In this document: positions 8,218-14,917 of the stretch, piece after piece
How the letters are laid out: the number at the start of each line of letters is the position of its first letter
How positions within the stretch are numbered: the stretch's first letter is position 1
DNA from: Nitratireductor pacificus pht-3B
GTDB lineage: Bacteria > Pseudomonadota > Alphaproteobacteria > Rhizobiales > Rhizobiaceae
NCBI RefSeq assembly: GCF_000300335.1
Contig: NZ_AMRM01000001.1
Location: 248,001 to 312,000, forward strand
Reading direction: 5' to 3'
DNA length: 64,000 nucleotides
The notes under the pieces: generated by a model
Seen by the model: the letters and a program-made list of their open reading frames with translations, nothing else
Told to the model about the DNA's origin: nothing
The model's database searches: none
Position numbers and translations under genes: made by a program

Positions 8218-8506
8218 GCCCGCCTGCCTTGACGAGCGCCTTCAGGCGCTCCGGACCGAAATCGCTTTCGATGGCCCGCAGCGCCTTCTCCGCCTCCGCC
8301 TCCAGATCGTCGCCGACCTCGACCGGGTCGCCACGCCGCCACTCGGCCAGATAGGCATCGGTGTCGCGCGCGCCGACGCGCATGGCGCACATGTCGATCG
8401 CCTCGGTGAAGCGCAACGGCAATTCGCGCTTGGCGGCCTGACGCCCCTTCTTGACGATCACCTGAGCCGGGATATCCCGCCAGTAGACAACGATCAGATG
8501 GGCCAT
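8204..8506 (-). CDS. 'Virulence factor' family small protein (PF13769-like), 100 aa
   Basis: The 100-aa product starts MAHLIVVYWRDIPAQVIVKK and ends LKALVKAGGHVGE. It resembles the short family labelled 'virulence factor', a name without a biochemical basis. A GGAGG site precedes the ATG at 8506; a longer frame upstream lacks one. It overlaps metV by 14 bp and is two genes away from metF. It has no signal peptide, membrane segment or cysteine cluster. Tight coupling to metV-metF suggests a soluble accessory in methyl-THF oxidation or corrinoid handling, but this is inference. Confidence 0.72.
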   Translation of the reverse strand: MAHLIVVYWRDIPAQVIVKKGRQAAKRELPLRFTEAIDMCAMRVGARDTDAYLAEWRRGDPVEVGDDLEAEAEKALRAIESDFGPERLKALVKAGGHVGE

Positions 8507-8630
8507 GAGCAGCTGTTCCTCCCGACCTTGAGGATTGCCGCATGCGCATCGGCCGCGCTTGCTGCGAGGCGACGCGCGCGCCTTCAAATGCGACGTGACG
8601 GGAGGTGCGATTTGCCGGGTCAGAGCCCGA

Positions 8631-9293
8631 TCAGGCGACGACGAAGCCGGCAAGCACGCTTGCGGCGCCGACGACGGCGGCGATGACGAACAGCGAGAGC
8701 AGACCGCAGAAGACCCCGATGCCGAGAAGAACGCCGTCGCGCTCGGACAGGGCGAGGCCGATCAGGGCGCAGGAGAAGGCGGGGAACCAGTTGCCGAGCG
8801 GGATCGGCAGCGTCACGGCGATCGCCAGGATCAGGGCGACGATGCCGATGGCGCGATCGGCATGGTTGCGCGCGAAAGGCCAGTAGCGCGGCTTGATGAA
8901 CTGTTCGATCCAGACCAGCCGCGGAATCAGCTTCGCGCTCATGTGGCGAAACTTGTCGGCGCCAATCGCCTTGCTGAGGACGAAGCGCGGCAGCCATACG
9001 GTGCGGTTCCCGAGCACCATCTGCAGGGCGATCAGGACGAGAGGCGGACCGAGCACGAGGGTGCTGCCGGGGGGGAAGGGCAGGAGATTCAGGCAGGAAA
9101 AGAAGACGAGAAGCGTCGCAAAGCTGCGGTCGCCGAGCGCCTGGCGGATCTCGCCGACCGTCACCTTGTCTGCAGCGTGGTTCGCAAGCTCCTGGAAAAT
9201 GCGCGAAAGGCGGCGGGGCGGATGTTCCGCAGGCGCCGCGCTCGACACCGTATCCAACTCCGTACCCTCCGCTTCCATCGCGCAGCCCCACAT
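8631..9293 (-). CDS. exoD: ExoD-family membrane protein
   Basis: The protein (about 220 aa) has an N-terminal soluble segment (IFQELANHAADKVTVGEIRQALGDRSF) typical of the exopolysaccharide synthesis ExoD family, then about four hydrophobic segments (LLVFFSCLNLLPFPPGSTL, LVLIALQMVLG, IGIVALILAIAVTLPI, GIGVFCGLLSLFVIAAVV). ExoD is an inner-membrane protein linked to exopolysaccharide and alkaline tolerance in Sinorhizobium; its chemistry is unknown. The start is uncertain: ATG at 9293 or 9278, or GTG at 9317, none with a strong ribosome site. It sits inside the C1 gene set but has no evident link to it. Confidence 0.82.
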   Translation of the reverse strand: MWGCAMEAEGTELDTVSSAAPAEHPPRRLSRIFQELANHAADKVTVGEIRQALGDRSFATLLVFFSCLNLLPFPPGSTLVLGPPLVLIALQMVLGNRTVWLPRFVLSKAIGADKFRHMSAKLIPRLVWIEQFIKPRYWPFARNHADRAIGIVALILAIAVTLPIPLGNWFPAFSCALIGLALSERDGVLLGIGVFCGLLSLFVIAAVVGAASVLAGFVVA

Positions 9294-9388
9294 GGATCGC
9301 CGAATCTCGTCCGGCACGAAGGGCAGTCTTCTCTTTCTGCGATTAAGCCTTCATGACAAAAGCTGCAAGATCGTGGTGCGGGCGTGCG

Positions 9389-10045
9389 CTAAGGTTTGCG
9401 CCGGAACTCCAGGATGTCGAGCTTCGATTCATGGATGGGCGCGGGAAACTCGATCCGCCAGCTTTGCTCTCCGTCGCGCAGGGCATAGCCGACCTGGTCG
9501 GTTTCGCGTCCGGCGCCGTAGGACGGCCTGGCGCCGCCTGCGACGAAGAAGGATCCGAGATAGATCTGGCGGTTGTCGCCATCGTTGAAGAACCTTCCGG
9601 CAGTGCGCTGCGAACCGCCGGTCTTCTCGAGGAACCAGCTGTACCCGTCGTCGGTGACGCGGCAATCGAACCAGTTATAGACCACGAGGGAGGCGAGACC
9701 GCCGACCTTTATGGTGCGGCATTGCCATTCGCCGGTCAGGTCAAGACCCTCGAAGGATTGGGGCGGGCGCGCGCCGATCTCGTCCAGCACCGCGAGATCG
9801 GCGGCGGCGCCCTTCGGACGGGCCTCGGCGACCGCCCGGTCGCGGATTGTCTCGAATGCATCGAGGCGTGCCGCATCGCGATAGGTGATGTCGCGCAGGA
9901 CCGTGTCCTTCTCGAAGCCGGCGATCTCCATCTCCAGTTTCTGCTGGACGATGGAACCTGATGTGTCGCCGGTCTCTGCGAACGCCTGCGTCAGCGGGAG
10001 CGCCAGGAATGCGGCGGCGAGGGCGGTTGCTTGGATGCGGTGCAT
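9389..10045 (-). CDS. DUF4893 exported protein
   Basis: The 218-aa product has a classical signal peptide (MHRIQATALAAAFLALPLTQAFA, cleavage after AFA) and a mature domain containing LTGEWQCRTIKVGG, YNWFDCRVTDDGYSWFLEKTGGSQRTAGRF and VGYALRDGEQSWRIEFPAP, which matches the DUF4893 family of alphaproteobacterial periplasmic proteins. Two cysteines in the mature part could form a disulfide. A GAGGAAT site supports the ATG. It lies 67 bp after the DUF1638 gene on the same strand. Function is unknown. Confidence 0.82.
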   Translation of the reverse strand: MHRIQATALAAAFLALPLTQAFAETGDTSGSIVQQKLEMEIAGFEKDTVLRDITYRDAARLDAFETIRDRAVAEARPKGAAADLAVLDEIGARPPQSFEGLDLTGEWQCRTIKVGGLASLVVYNWFDCRVTDDGYSWFLEKTGGSQRTAGRFFNDGDNRQIYLGSFFVAGGARPSYGAGRETDQVGYALRDGEQSWRIEFPAPIHESKLDILEFRRKP

Positions 10046-10112
10046 GGGATTCCTCGATTGGGAGGCAGATACAACACGGCGTTTGCAACCATTTCATGGC
10101 GGAAGCCGCAGC

Positions 10113-10763
10113 TTATGGCTTGCCGCGCGCCGCCTGATCCAGGGCCGTGGTCAGGTCACCATAGCCGGTTCGGCGCTTCTCGTAGGCCAGGCCAAGAAGC
10201 CGGGCGGCGCCTTCGGCGACGCTGTCGAGCGCGGGGTCGTCGGTCTGCGCCAGGTAGATCAGTTTCTCGTAGTTGCCGAAGAAGTCCTCGATCAGCTCGG
10301 GATGACGGTCGAGGCCCAGCGGTTTCAGGAAGAACGCGTCGAACTGGCGGCACAGGAAGTCCGTCATGTAGAACGACATCATATCGTCCTCCGCCGTCGC
10401 GGCGAAAGCGTCCAGCCCCTGGTAGAAGGCGAAGCAGTGGGGCCCGGCGATGCGTTCCACTCCGTGCTTTTCGCAGACCCCGTCGAGCAGGCCGCCCGTC
10501 CCGCAATCCGCGTAACCGACGAAGACGTGGCGATAGCCGTCGGCTCTGGCCTGCGTGATGGCCTTGTCCATTGCAGGGGCAATCCGGTCCGGATAATAAT
10601 GATACTCGGCCGGCAGGCAGGTCAGTTCGATATGGTCGAAGCCAAGGCGGTCGCGCACGGCAAGCACCTCGCGGGCGATCATGCCGCAGGCGATGACCAG
10701 AACCTTTTGCGGCGCCGTGCGTTGTTGCACCGTAGCGTTCCGTTCCTTTTCGGGGCGGGCCAT
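10113..10763 (-). CDS. DUF1638 protein, candidate accessory of the corrinoid methyl-transfer pathway
   Basis: The 216-aa soluble protein contains KVLVIACGMIAREV, LPAEYHYYPDRIAPAM, FVGYADCGTGGLLD and RIAGPHCFAFYQG, the cysteine- and histidine-bearing signatures of DUF1638. Family members are repeatedly found beside MttB-type methyltransferase and corrinoid-protein genes in rhizobia and methanogens, as here, 233 bp downstream of the corrinoid-protein gene. A role in corrinoid or methyl-donor handling is therefore plausible but unproven. The start could be ATG at 10763 (used here), TTG at 10769 or a GTG about 13 codons further in that follows an AAGGA. Confidence 0.82.
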   Translation of the reverse strand: MARPEKERNATVQQRTAPQKVLVIACGMIAREVLAVRDRLGFDHIELTCLPAEYHYYPDRIAPAMDKAITQARADGYRHVFVGYADCGTGGLLDGVCEKHGVERIAGPHCFAFYQGLDAFAATAEDDMMSFYMTDFLCRQFDAFFLKPLGLDRHPELIEDFFGNYEKLIYLAQTDDPALDSVAEGAARLLGLAYEKRRTGYGDLTTALDQAARGKP

Positions 10764-10781
10764 CTTCAAGGGAGACAGACC

Positions 10782-10940
10782 ATGACACTATCCGTTCTTT
10801 CCCGCCTGGCCATCGTCGTCGCCATCGTGGGATTGTCCGCGGGCTGTGCCAACACGATCCGGGGCGTGGGGCAGGATACGGCCAACGCCGTCGATGCGAC
10901 ACAGGGCGCCGGTCGGAACATTTCCCGCGCGGCGCAATAA
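10782..10940 (+). CDS. Entericidin-type small lipoprotein, 52 aa
   Basis: A 52-aa product with a signal sequence and lipobox (VGLSAGC, lipidated Cys22) followed by ANTIRGVGQDTANAVDATQG, the short amphipathic tail typical of the entericidin A/B family. These are small cell-envelope lipoproteins, in Escherichia coli an antidote/toxin-like pair, in alphaproteobacteria usually single genes of unknown role. AAGGGAG precedes the ATG. It is encoded on the + strand between two minus-strand C1 genes, so that transcription from the corrinoid-protein gene to DUF1638 would cross it antisense. Confidence 0.82.
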   Translation: MTLSVLSRLAIVVAIVGLSAGCANTIRGVGQDTANAVDATQGAGRNISRAAQ

Positions 10941-10996
10941 GCAGCACCGTCCCGGCGAGCGGTCAAACGCTCGCCAACCGGCTCAGGCGTCGGCAT

Positions 10997-11692
<696 letters not shown>

Positions 11693-11913
11693 TGCCTGGC
11701 TCCTGTCATTGCGCTGGCGCGATCGTTGGTCGGCTGGCGGAAGCACCCGGGTCAGTTAATCCGGCATTGTCTCGATCACCTAGCCGATTTGCGACGTCGG
11801 GCAATAAGAAAGCGACCGGAAACGATGTGCTCCGGAGACCGCGTTGCCTGCAGGGACATGTTTGAGCCAGAACCCCCGGCCATGCGCCGCAAGAGCCTCG
11901 AGTCGTGGCGAAG

Positions 11914-11941
11914 TTGAACTGTTTGGTTAACCGAATATTAA
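11914..11941 (+). promoter_or_regulatory. Candidate sigma70 promoter for cassette copy 1
   Basis: TTGAAC (11914-11919), a 16-bp spacer and TATTAA (11936-11941) read toward the first cassette gene at 12008, leaving a leader of about 60 nt. The -10 region overlaps the CtrA box. Confidence 0.4.
11927..11941. promoter_or_regulatory. CtrA binding box (TTAA-N7-TTAA)
   Basis: The minus strand reads TTAATATTCGGTTAACC, a perfect match to the CtrA consensus TTAA-N7-TTAA with the extended CC. CtrA is the response regulator that controls cell-cycle, flagellar and pilus genes in alphaproteobacteria. The box overlaps the candidate -10 of the exported-protein cassette and lies 235 bp upstream of the corrinoid-protein gene. 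Confidence 0.6.
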
Positions 11942-12007
11942 GGAAGCTCTCGTACGCTGCCTCTCGTATTGTGGGGGCTTGTCTGCTTACCGAAGAGGAG
12001 CAGAGCC

Positions 12008-12475
12008 ATGCGTAGAGCCTCTTTTCTCTCCCTTATCCTCGCTGCCATCTCCACATCCGCCGGTGCGGTTGACGGGTCCGTCATTTTCAACGGGACGGTG
12101 CTGTCGACGTGCCTTATCACGATCGGCACGCCCGGCACGCTGGCGGCCAATGCCGGCTTCACCGCGCTGAGTTCCGACGAGGCGGGCGGCATCTCCGGTA
12201 CCGCCACCATTCTGACCACGGGTCTGGGATACAACGTCTCGACAGCGGCGCCTTCGGCCTTCACCAGCGCTCCCGCCGGCGGGGATGATTCCGTCACCTT
12301 CGCATCGAGCTACAGCGCCAGCGGCGTCACCTCGCTGCTCGACGTGGTTGGAACCCTGACCTCGCCGCTCGGCCTCGGCCTCACCAACCTCAATGTCGAT
12401 CTGACGGCAACGAAGTCCGCCGGCCACTTCCCTGCCGGCGTTTACTCCGCCGTGGTCACAGTGACCTGCGAATAG
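12008..12475 (+). CDS. Exported two-cysteine pilin/coat-like protein, cassette copy 1 gene A
   Basis: The 155-aa product has a signal peptide (MRRASFLSLILAAISTSAGA) and a small Ser/Thr/Ala/Gly-rich beta-type domain with exactly two mature cysteines: Cys35 near the N-terminus and Cys154 in the closing VTVTCE. Alternating hydrophobic stretches and the FPAGVYSAVVTVTCE ending recall fimbrial subunits and spore-coat-U-like proteins. ATG at 12008 follows GAGGAG; the longer frame upstream has no support. It is 6 bp ahead of gene B. The paralogue at 13506-13979 shares ATILTTG, APSAFT, YSASGVT and FPAG-Y---VTVTCE. Role as a structural subunit is inferred; no family name recognised with certainty. Confidence 0.75.
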   Translation: MRRASFLSLILAAISTSAGAVDGSVIFNGTVLSTCLITIGTPGTLAANAGFTALSSDEAGGISGTATILTTGLGYNVSTAAPSAFTSAPAGGDDSVTFASSYSASGVTSLLDVVGTLTSPLGLGLTNLNVDLTATKSAGHFPAGVYSAVVTVTCE

Positions 12476-12481
12476 CCGCAT

Positions 12482-12874
12482 ATGCGCGTCGCAGCATCTC
12501 TTGCGGTGGCAATCCTCGCCACCGCAGTTTCCACGCAGGGCAAGGCCCAGTCGATGACACCCATGCGCGGCGAGATCACGAGCTTCGCCGAGTCCTTCGC
12601 TGTCCGCGTCCGCCCCTACAATCCGTACAACCACCGAATCCGCGTGGCTGTTCGGGTCTATGACGCGGATTTTCATCCGGTGGCCGCGCGGGTCGCGCCT
12701 GCCGAAATTCTCCTCGGCAGCGGCGCATCGAGGCCGGTTATCGTGGAGATCGACTTTGGCCCCAGGCGGGAGCGGCGTGTGCGCATCTGCGCCGAGAGCA
12801 TTCCCTTCCCGAACCATCAGACGAAGATAAGGGCCCAGATATGTGGACGTTTCATCGCACGCCGCGGCATGTGA
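12482..12874 (+). CDS. Exported single-domain PapD-chaperone-like protein, cassette copy 1 gene B
   Basis: The 130-aa product has a signal peptide ending near KAQ and then SMTPMRGEITSF, which is almost the same in the paralogue. The mature part runs FAVRVRPYNPYNHRIRVAVR, VYDADFHPVAARVAP, LLGSGASRPVIVEI and RRVRICAESIPF. This order of strands, the N-P-N turn, the 'L-GSGASR-V' segment and the closing R-R-C-ESIPF resemble the N-terminal immunoglobulin domain of pilus chaperones such as PapD, but the second domain is absent. Two cysteines near the C-terminus could pair. A chaperone or subunit role for A is inferred. The gene overlaps C by 34 bp. Confidence 0.7.
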   Translation: MRVAASLAVAILATAVSTQGKAQSMTPMRGEITSFAESFAVRVRPYNPYNHRIRVAVRVYDADFHPVAARVAPAEILLGSGASRPVIVEIDFGPRRERRVRICAESIPFPNHQTKIRAQICGRFIARRGM

Positions 12875-13317
12875 GTTTGCGGCTGATTGCAGGCATGCTT
12901 CCGCTTCTTACAGCGTCGGCGGTCCTTGCGCAGGAGAACCAATACATCATCAACCAGAACCAAACCGGTCTGACGCTGCCGGGCGTCGCGATGCCGAATG
13001 GCTTCGACGAGGTGCGGGCGGCCGACGGCACCACCTGCAGATCGTCTATGGCCGGTTCCGGCGCCTATCTGGATTCCGGGGTGATCGGAGGCGGTCTCAA
13101 CGGCTCGTCCAACTCGGTGTCCGCCTATGGCCGGTTGGTGATGCCGCTCGGCGAGAAGCCGCCAAGGCTCAATTGCGACAGGCTCTACCAGCTCGAGTTG
13201 CGACGGCTGGAGCTGGAGGTGCGGTTGCTCCAGCAAGGTCTGGACCCGCGCGCCACGACCATCGGGGTTGACGCGCGTACAGCGAGCGAAGGCTGGACGA
13301 ACGAAGGGCGGAAATGA
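12841..13317 (+). CDS. Exported protein of unknown family, cassette copy 1 gene C
   Basis: The 158-aa product has a signal peptide (to about ASAVLAQ), then QYIINQNQTGLTLPGV, GFDEVRAADGTTCR, GSGAYLDSGVIGGGLN, AYGRLVMPLG and a C-terminal helix LNCDRLYQLELRRLELEVRL. Two cysteines flank the core. The paralogue at 14342 keeps nearly all these blocks. I do not recognise the family. The ATG at 12841 lies inside gene B; the same 34-bp overlap in copy 2 supports this start over ATG at 12895. Translational coupling to B and the shared export signals suggest one extracytoplasmic assembly. Confidence 0.75.
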   Translation: MWTFHRTPRHVSLRLIAGMLPLLTASAVLAQENQYIINQNQTGLTLPGVAMPNGFDEVRAADGTTCRSSMAGSGAYLDSGVIGGGLNGSSNSVSAYGRLVMPLGEKPPRLNCDRLYQLELRRLELEVRLLQQGLDPRATTIGVDARTASEGWTNEGRK

Positions 13318-13505
13318 CAGCAATCATGAATGCCATTTCTCTTGTGCCTTAGTATTATTCATCGACAGAGAGTTCTGATTTTGAATTTTGATTCTATAAA
13401 TATATAATTCAAGCATTGACAAAATATATCAATCTAAGATTGTTGACTGTTTGATCTTGCTCTCTTAGCATCGGATTGTTGTTGTTTTTTAATTGAGGTT
13501 TTGAA
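13318..13505. other. AT-rich spacer between cassette copies
   Basis: This 188-bp stretch is far richer in A and T than its surroundings (for example the run ATATATAATTC) and contains no gene. It carries the promoter at 13443-13471. The first 20 codons of the following gene are also AT-rich, which suggests that the spacer and gene start share an origin different from the rest. Confidence 0.7.
13443..13471 (+). promoter_or_regulatory. Sigma70-type promoter for cassette copy 2
   Basis: TTGACT (13443-13448), a 17-bp spacer and TAGCAT (13466-13471) are followed by a leader of about 28 nt to the ATG at 13506, with a GAGGT ribosome site at 13495-13499. A second TTGACA at about 13417 lies upstream without an equally good -10. 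Confidence 0.55.
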
Positions 13506-13979
13506 ATGTTCAATTTATCGAAAGCTTCTTTCATTACAATCCCTGTTTCGCTTCTTTTTGTTCAGGGTGCGCATGCTGTTACCCAGGTCGTGCCGTTTCA
13601 CAGTGCTGTTGAGCCGACCTGTGTGATAACGCTGGACTCGTCAGGTGTCATGGCGACAAACGGCCTGTTCAAGCTTGATTCTGCCGCGGCCGGCGGCGCG
13701 CCGGGTCGCGCAACCATCCTGACGACCGGCGACAGCTTCAACGTTACCGCTGTCGCGCCGTCGGCGTTTACCCAGTCGCCTGATGGCGTGGGCGCCACGA
13801 CCTTCCTGGCCAATTACTCGGCCTCGGGTGTGACAGATGTGGCCAGTGCTCCCGGTGACACCGCTTCCCGTCTGGGAACCGGAACCACCGCTCTGACCGT
13901 CAACCTGTCCGCCGAAACGTCGGGCAATGCCTTTCCGGCCGGTCAGTATCAGGCGGACGTCACCGTCACCTGCGAATAG
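13506..13979 (+). CDS. Exported two-cysteine pilin/coat-like protein, cassette copy 2 gene A
   Basis: Paralogue of the protein at 12008. The 157-aa product has a signal peptide (to about GAHA), Cys39 in VEPTCVITLDSSG and Cys156 in the closing VTVTCE, and shared blocks RATILTTGDSF, APSAFTQSP, ANYSASGVT and FPAGQYQADVTVTCE. Its first codons are unusually AT-rich compared with the rest of the gene. It starts a second A-B-C set with its own promoter and lies 9 bp ahead of gene B. A structural subunit exported to the periplasm or surface is the best guess. Confidence 0.75.
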   Translation: MFNLSKASFITIPVSLLFVQGAHAVTQVVPFHSAVEPTCVITLDSSGVMATNGLFKLDSAAAGGAPGRATILTTGDSFNVTAVAPSAFTQSPDGVGATTFLANYSASGVTDVASAPGDTASRLGTGTTALTVNLSAETSGNAFPAGQYQADVTVTCE

Positions 13980-13988
13980 GGCATCGTC

Positions 13989-14375
13989 ATGAGAATGCGT
14001 TTTCTCGTGGCATTGCCGGTCATCGCGGCCGTCGTGCCTGCGAATGCGCAGTCCATGACCCCGATGCGTGGCGAAGTCACAAGCTATTCGGATGAGTTCG
14101 CCATACGCGTCTTTCCGAGAAACCCGTACAACCGACGCATCAATGTGTCCGTGCGGGTTTACGATGCGGACTTCCGGCCCATCCCAGCCCGGATCACTCC
14201 CCCGACCGCCTCACTCGGCGGGGGAGCTTCCCGGAGTGTGCTGGTGGTCGTGGGTTTTGACGGGCTCAGTGAGCGCCGGGTGCGTATCTGTACGGAAAGC
14301 ATTCCCTTTCCCGGTACGAAGATGAGTGTAAAGGCCCAAGTATGCGGAAGATTTATTGCCAGGCGGCGGTCCTGA
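13989..14375 (+). CDS. Exported single-domain PapD-chaperone-like protein, cassette copy 2 gene B
   Basis: The 128-aa product has a signal peptide ending PANAQ, then SMTPMRGEVTSY as in the paralogue at 12482, and the blocks NPYNRRINVSVRVYDADFRP, SLGGGASRSVLVVVGF, RRVRICTESIPFPG and AQVCGRFIARR. The pattern again resembles the first immunoglobulin-like domain of pilus chaperones, without a second domain. Conservation of the basic C-terminal CGRFIARR in both copies is partly forced by the 34-bp overlap with gene C, since these codons are read in two frames. Confidence 0.7.
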   Translation: MRMRFLVALPVIAAVVPANAQSMTPMRGEVTSYSDEFAIRVFPRNPYNRRINVSVRVYDADFRPIPARITPPTASLGGGASRSVLVVVGFDGLSERRVRICTESIPFPGTKMSVKAQVCGRFIARRRS

Positions 14376-14809
14376 TCTCCACGCCAGCTCTGTTCTTGTT
14401 TTCCGGCAGTGCCTTGGCCACAAACAACTACATCATCAATCAGAACCAGACGGGAATTTCGCTACCGGGCGTTTCGGCGCCCGGTGGCTTTGACGAGGTC
14501 CGCGCCTCCGACGGCACGACCTGTCGCGCCGCGATGGGCGGCTCGGGCGCTTATGTGGATTCCGGCGTGATCGGCAGCGGCCTGAATAGCGGGTCGCAGT
14601 CGCTCTCCGCCTACGGGCGTCTCGTCGTTCCCCTGGGCACGAGGCCCACCAGGCTCGACTGCGATCGCCTGTACCAGCTCGAACTGAGGCGGCTGGAACT
14701 CGAGGTGAAGATGCTGGAAAGCGGCCTCGGCGCACCGTCCGCGGGACGGTCCACCGACAATCAGGAGTGGGCGCAGGGGGCGGGCTGGACGTCCGAAGGC
14801 CGCCAGTAG
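14342..14809 (+). CDS. Exported protein of unknown family, cassette copy 2 gene C
   Basis: The 155-aa product has a signal peptide (to about SGSALA) and the blocks NYIINQNQTGISLPGV, GFDEVRASDGTTCR, GSGAYVDSGVIGSGLN, AYGRLVVPLG and LDCDRLYQLELRRLELEV, nearly identical to the copy at 12841. The last 25 residues differ except for the ending GWTSEGRQ against GWTNEGRK. Two cysteines are conserved. It begins 34 bp inside gene B. The strong conservation of C compared with A suggests that C has the most constrained role, perhaps anchoring or nucleating the assembly; this is inference. Confidence 0.75.
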   Translation: MRKIYCQAAVLISTPALFLFSGSALATNNYIINQNQTGISLPGVSAPGGFDEVRASDGTTCRAAMGGSGAYVDSGVIGSGLNSGSQSLSAYGRLVVPLGTRPTRLDCDRLYQLELRRLELEVKMLESGLGAPSAGRSTDNQEWAQGAGWTSEGRQ

Positions 14810-14917
14810 GGGCCGGGTTGCGACACGCCATGCCGCTCGCGGAACGGCCGGCCCCCTGCGATCCGCTAGGATTTGCCAACGTTCGAGGTTGACGAATCCA
14901 GCGAGAGAGCCTGTAAC

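Larger units (their letters stand above)
11693..12007. other. Divergent intergenic region between corrinoid-protein gene and exported-protein cassette
   Basis: About 315 bp without a convincing gene. It must hold the promoter of the minus-strand corrinoid-protein gene and that of the + strand cassette. The right half contains the CtrA box and a sigma70-like promoter listed separately. No riboswitch-like structure or cobalamin box was recognised. Confidence 0.6.
12008..14809 (+). repeat. Tandem duplication of a three-gene exported-protein cassette
   Basis: Genes A-B-C at 12008-13317 are followed by paralogous A-B-C at 13506-14809 in the same order and strand. The A proteins are moderately similar, B more so, and C nearly identical over a central block. 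In both copies genes B and C overlap by exactly 34 bp. The copies are separated by 188 bp of AT-rich DNA with its own promoter. The duplication is old, since the proteins have diverged. Confidence 0.85.
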
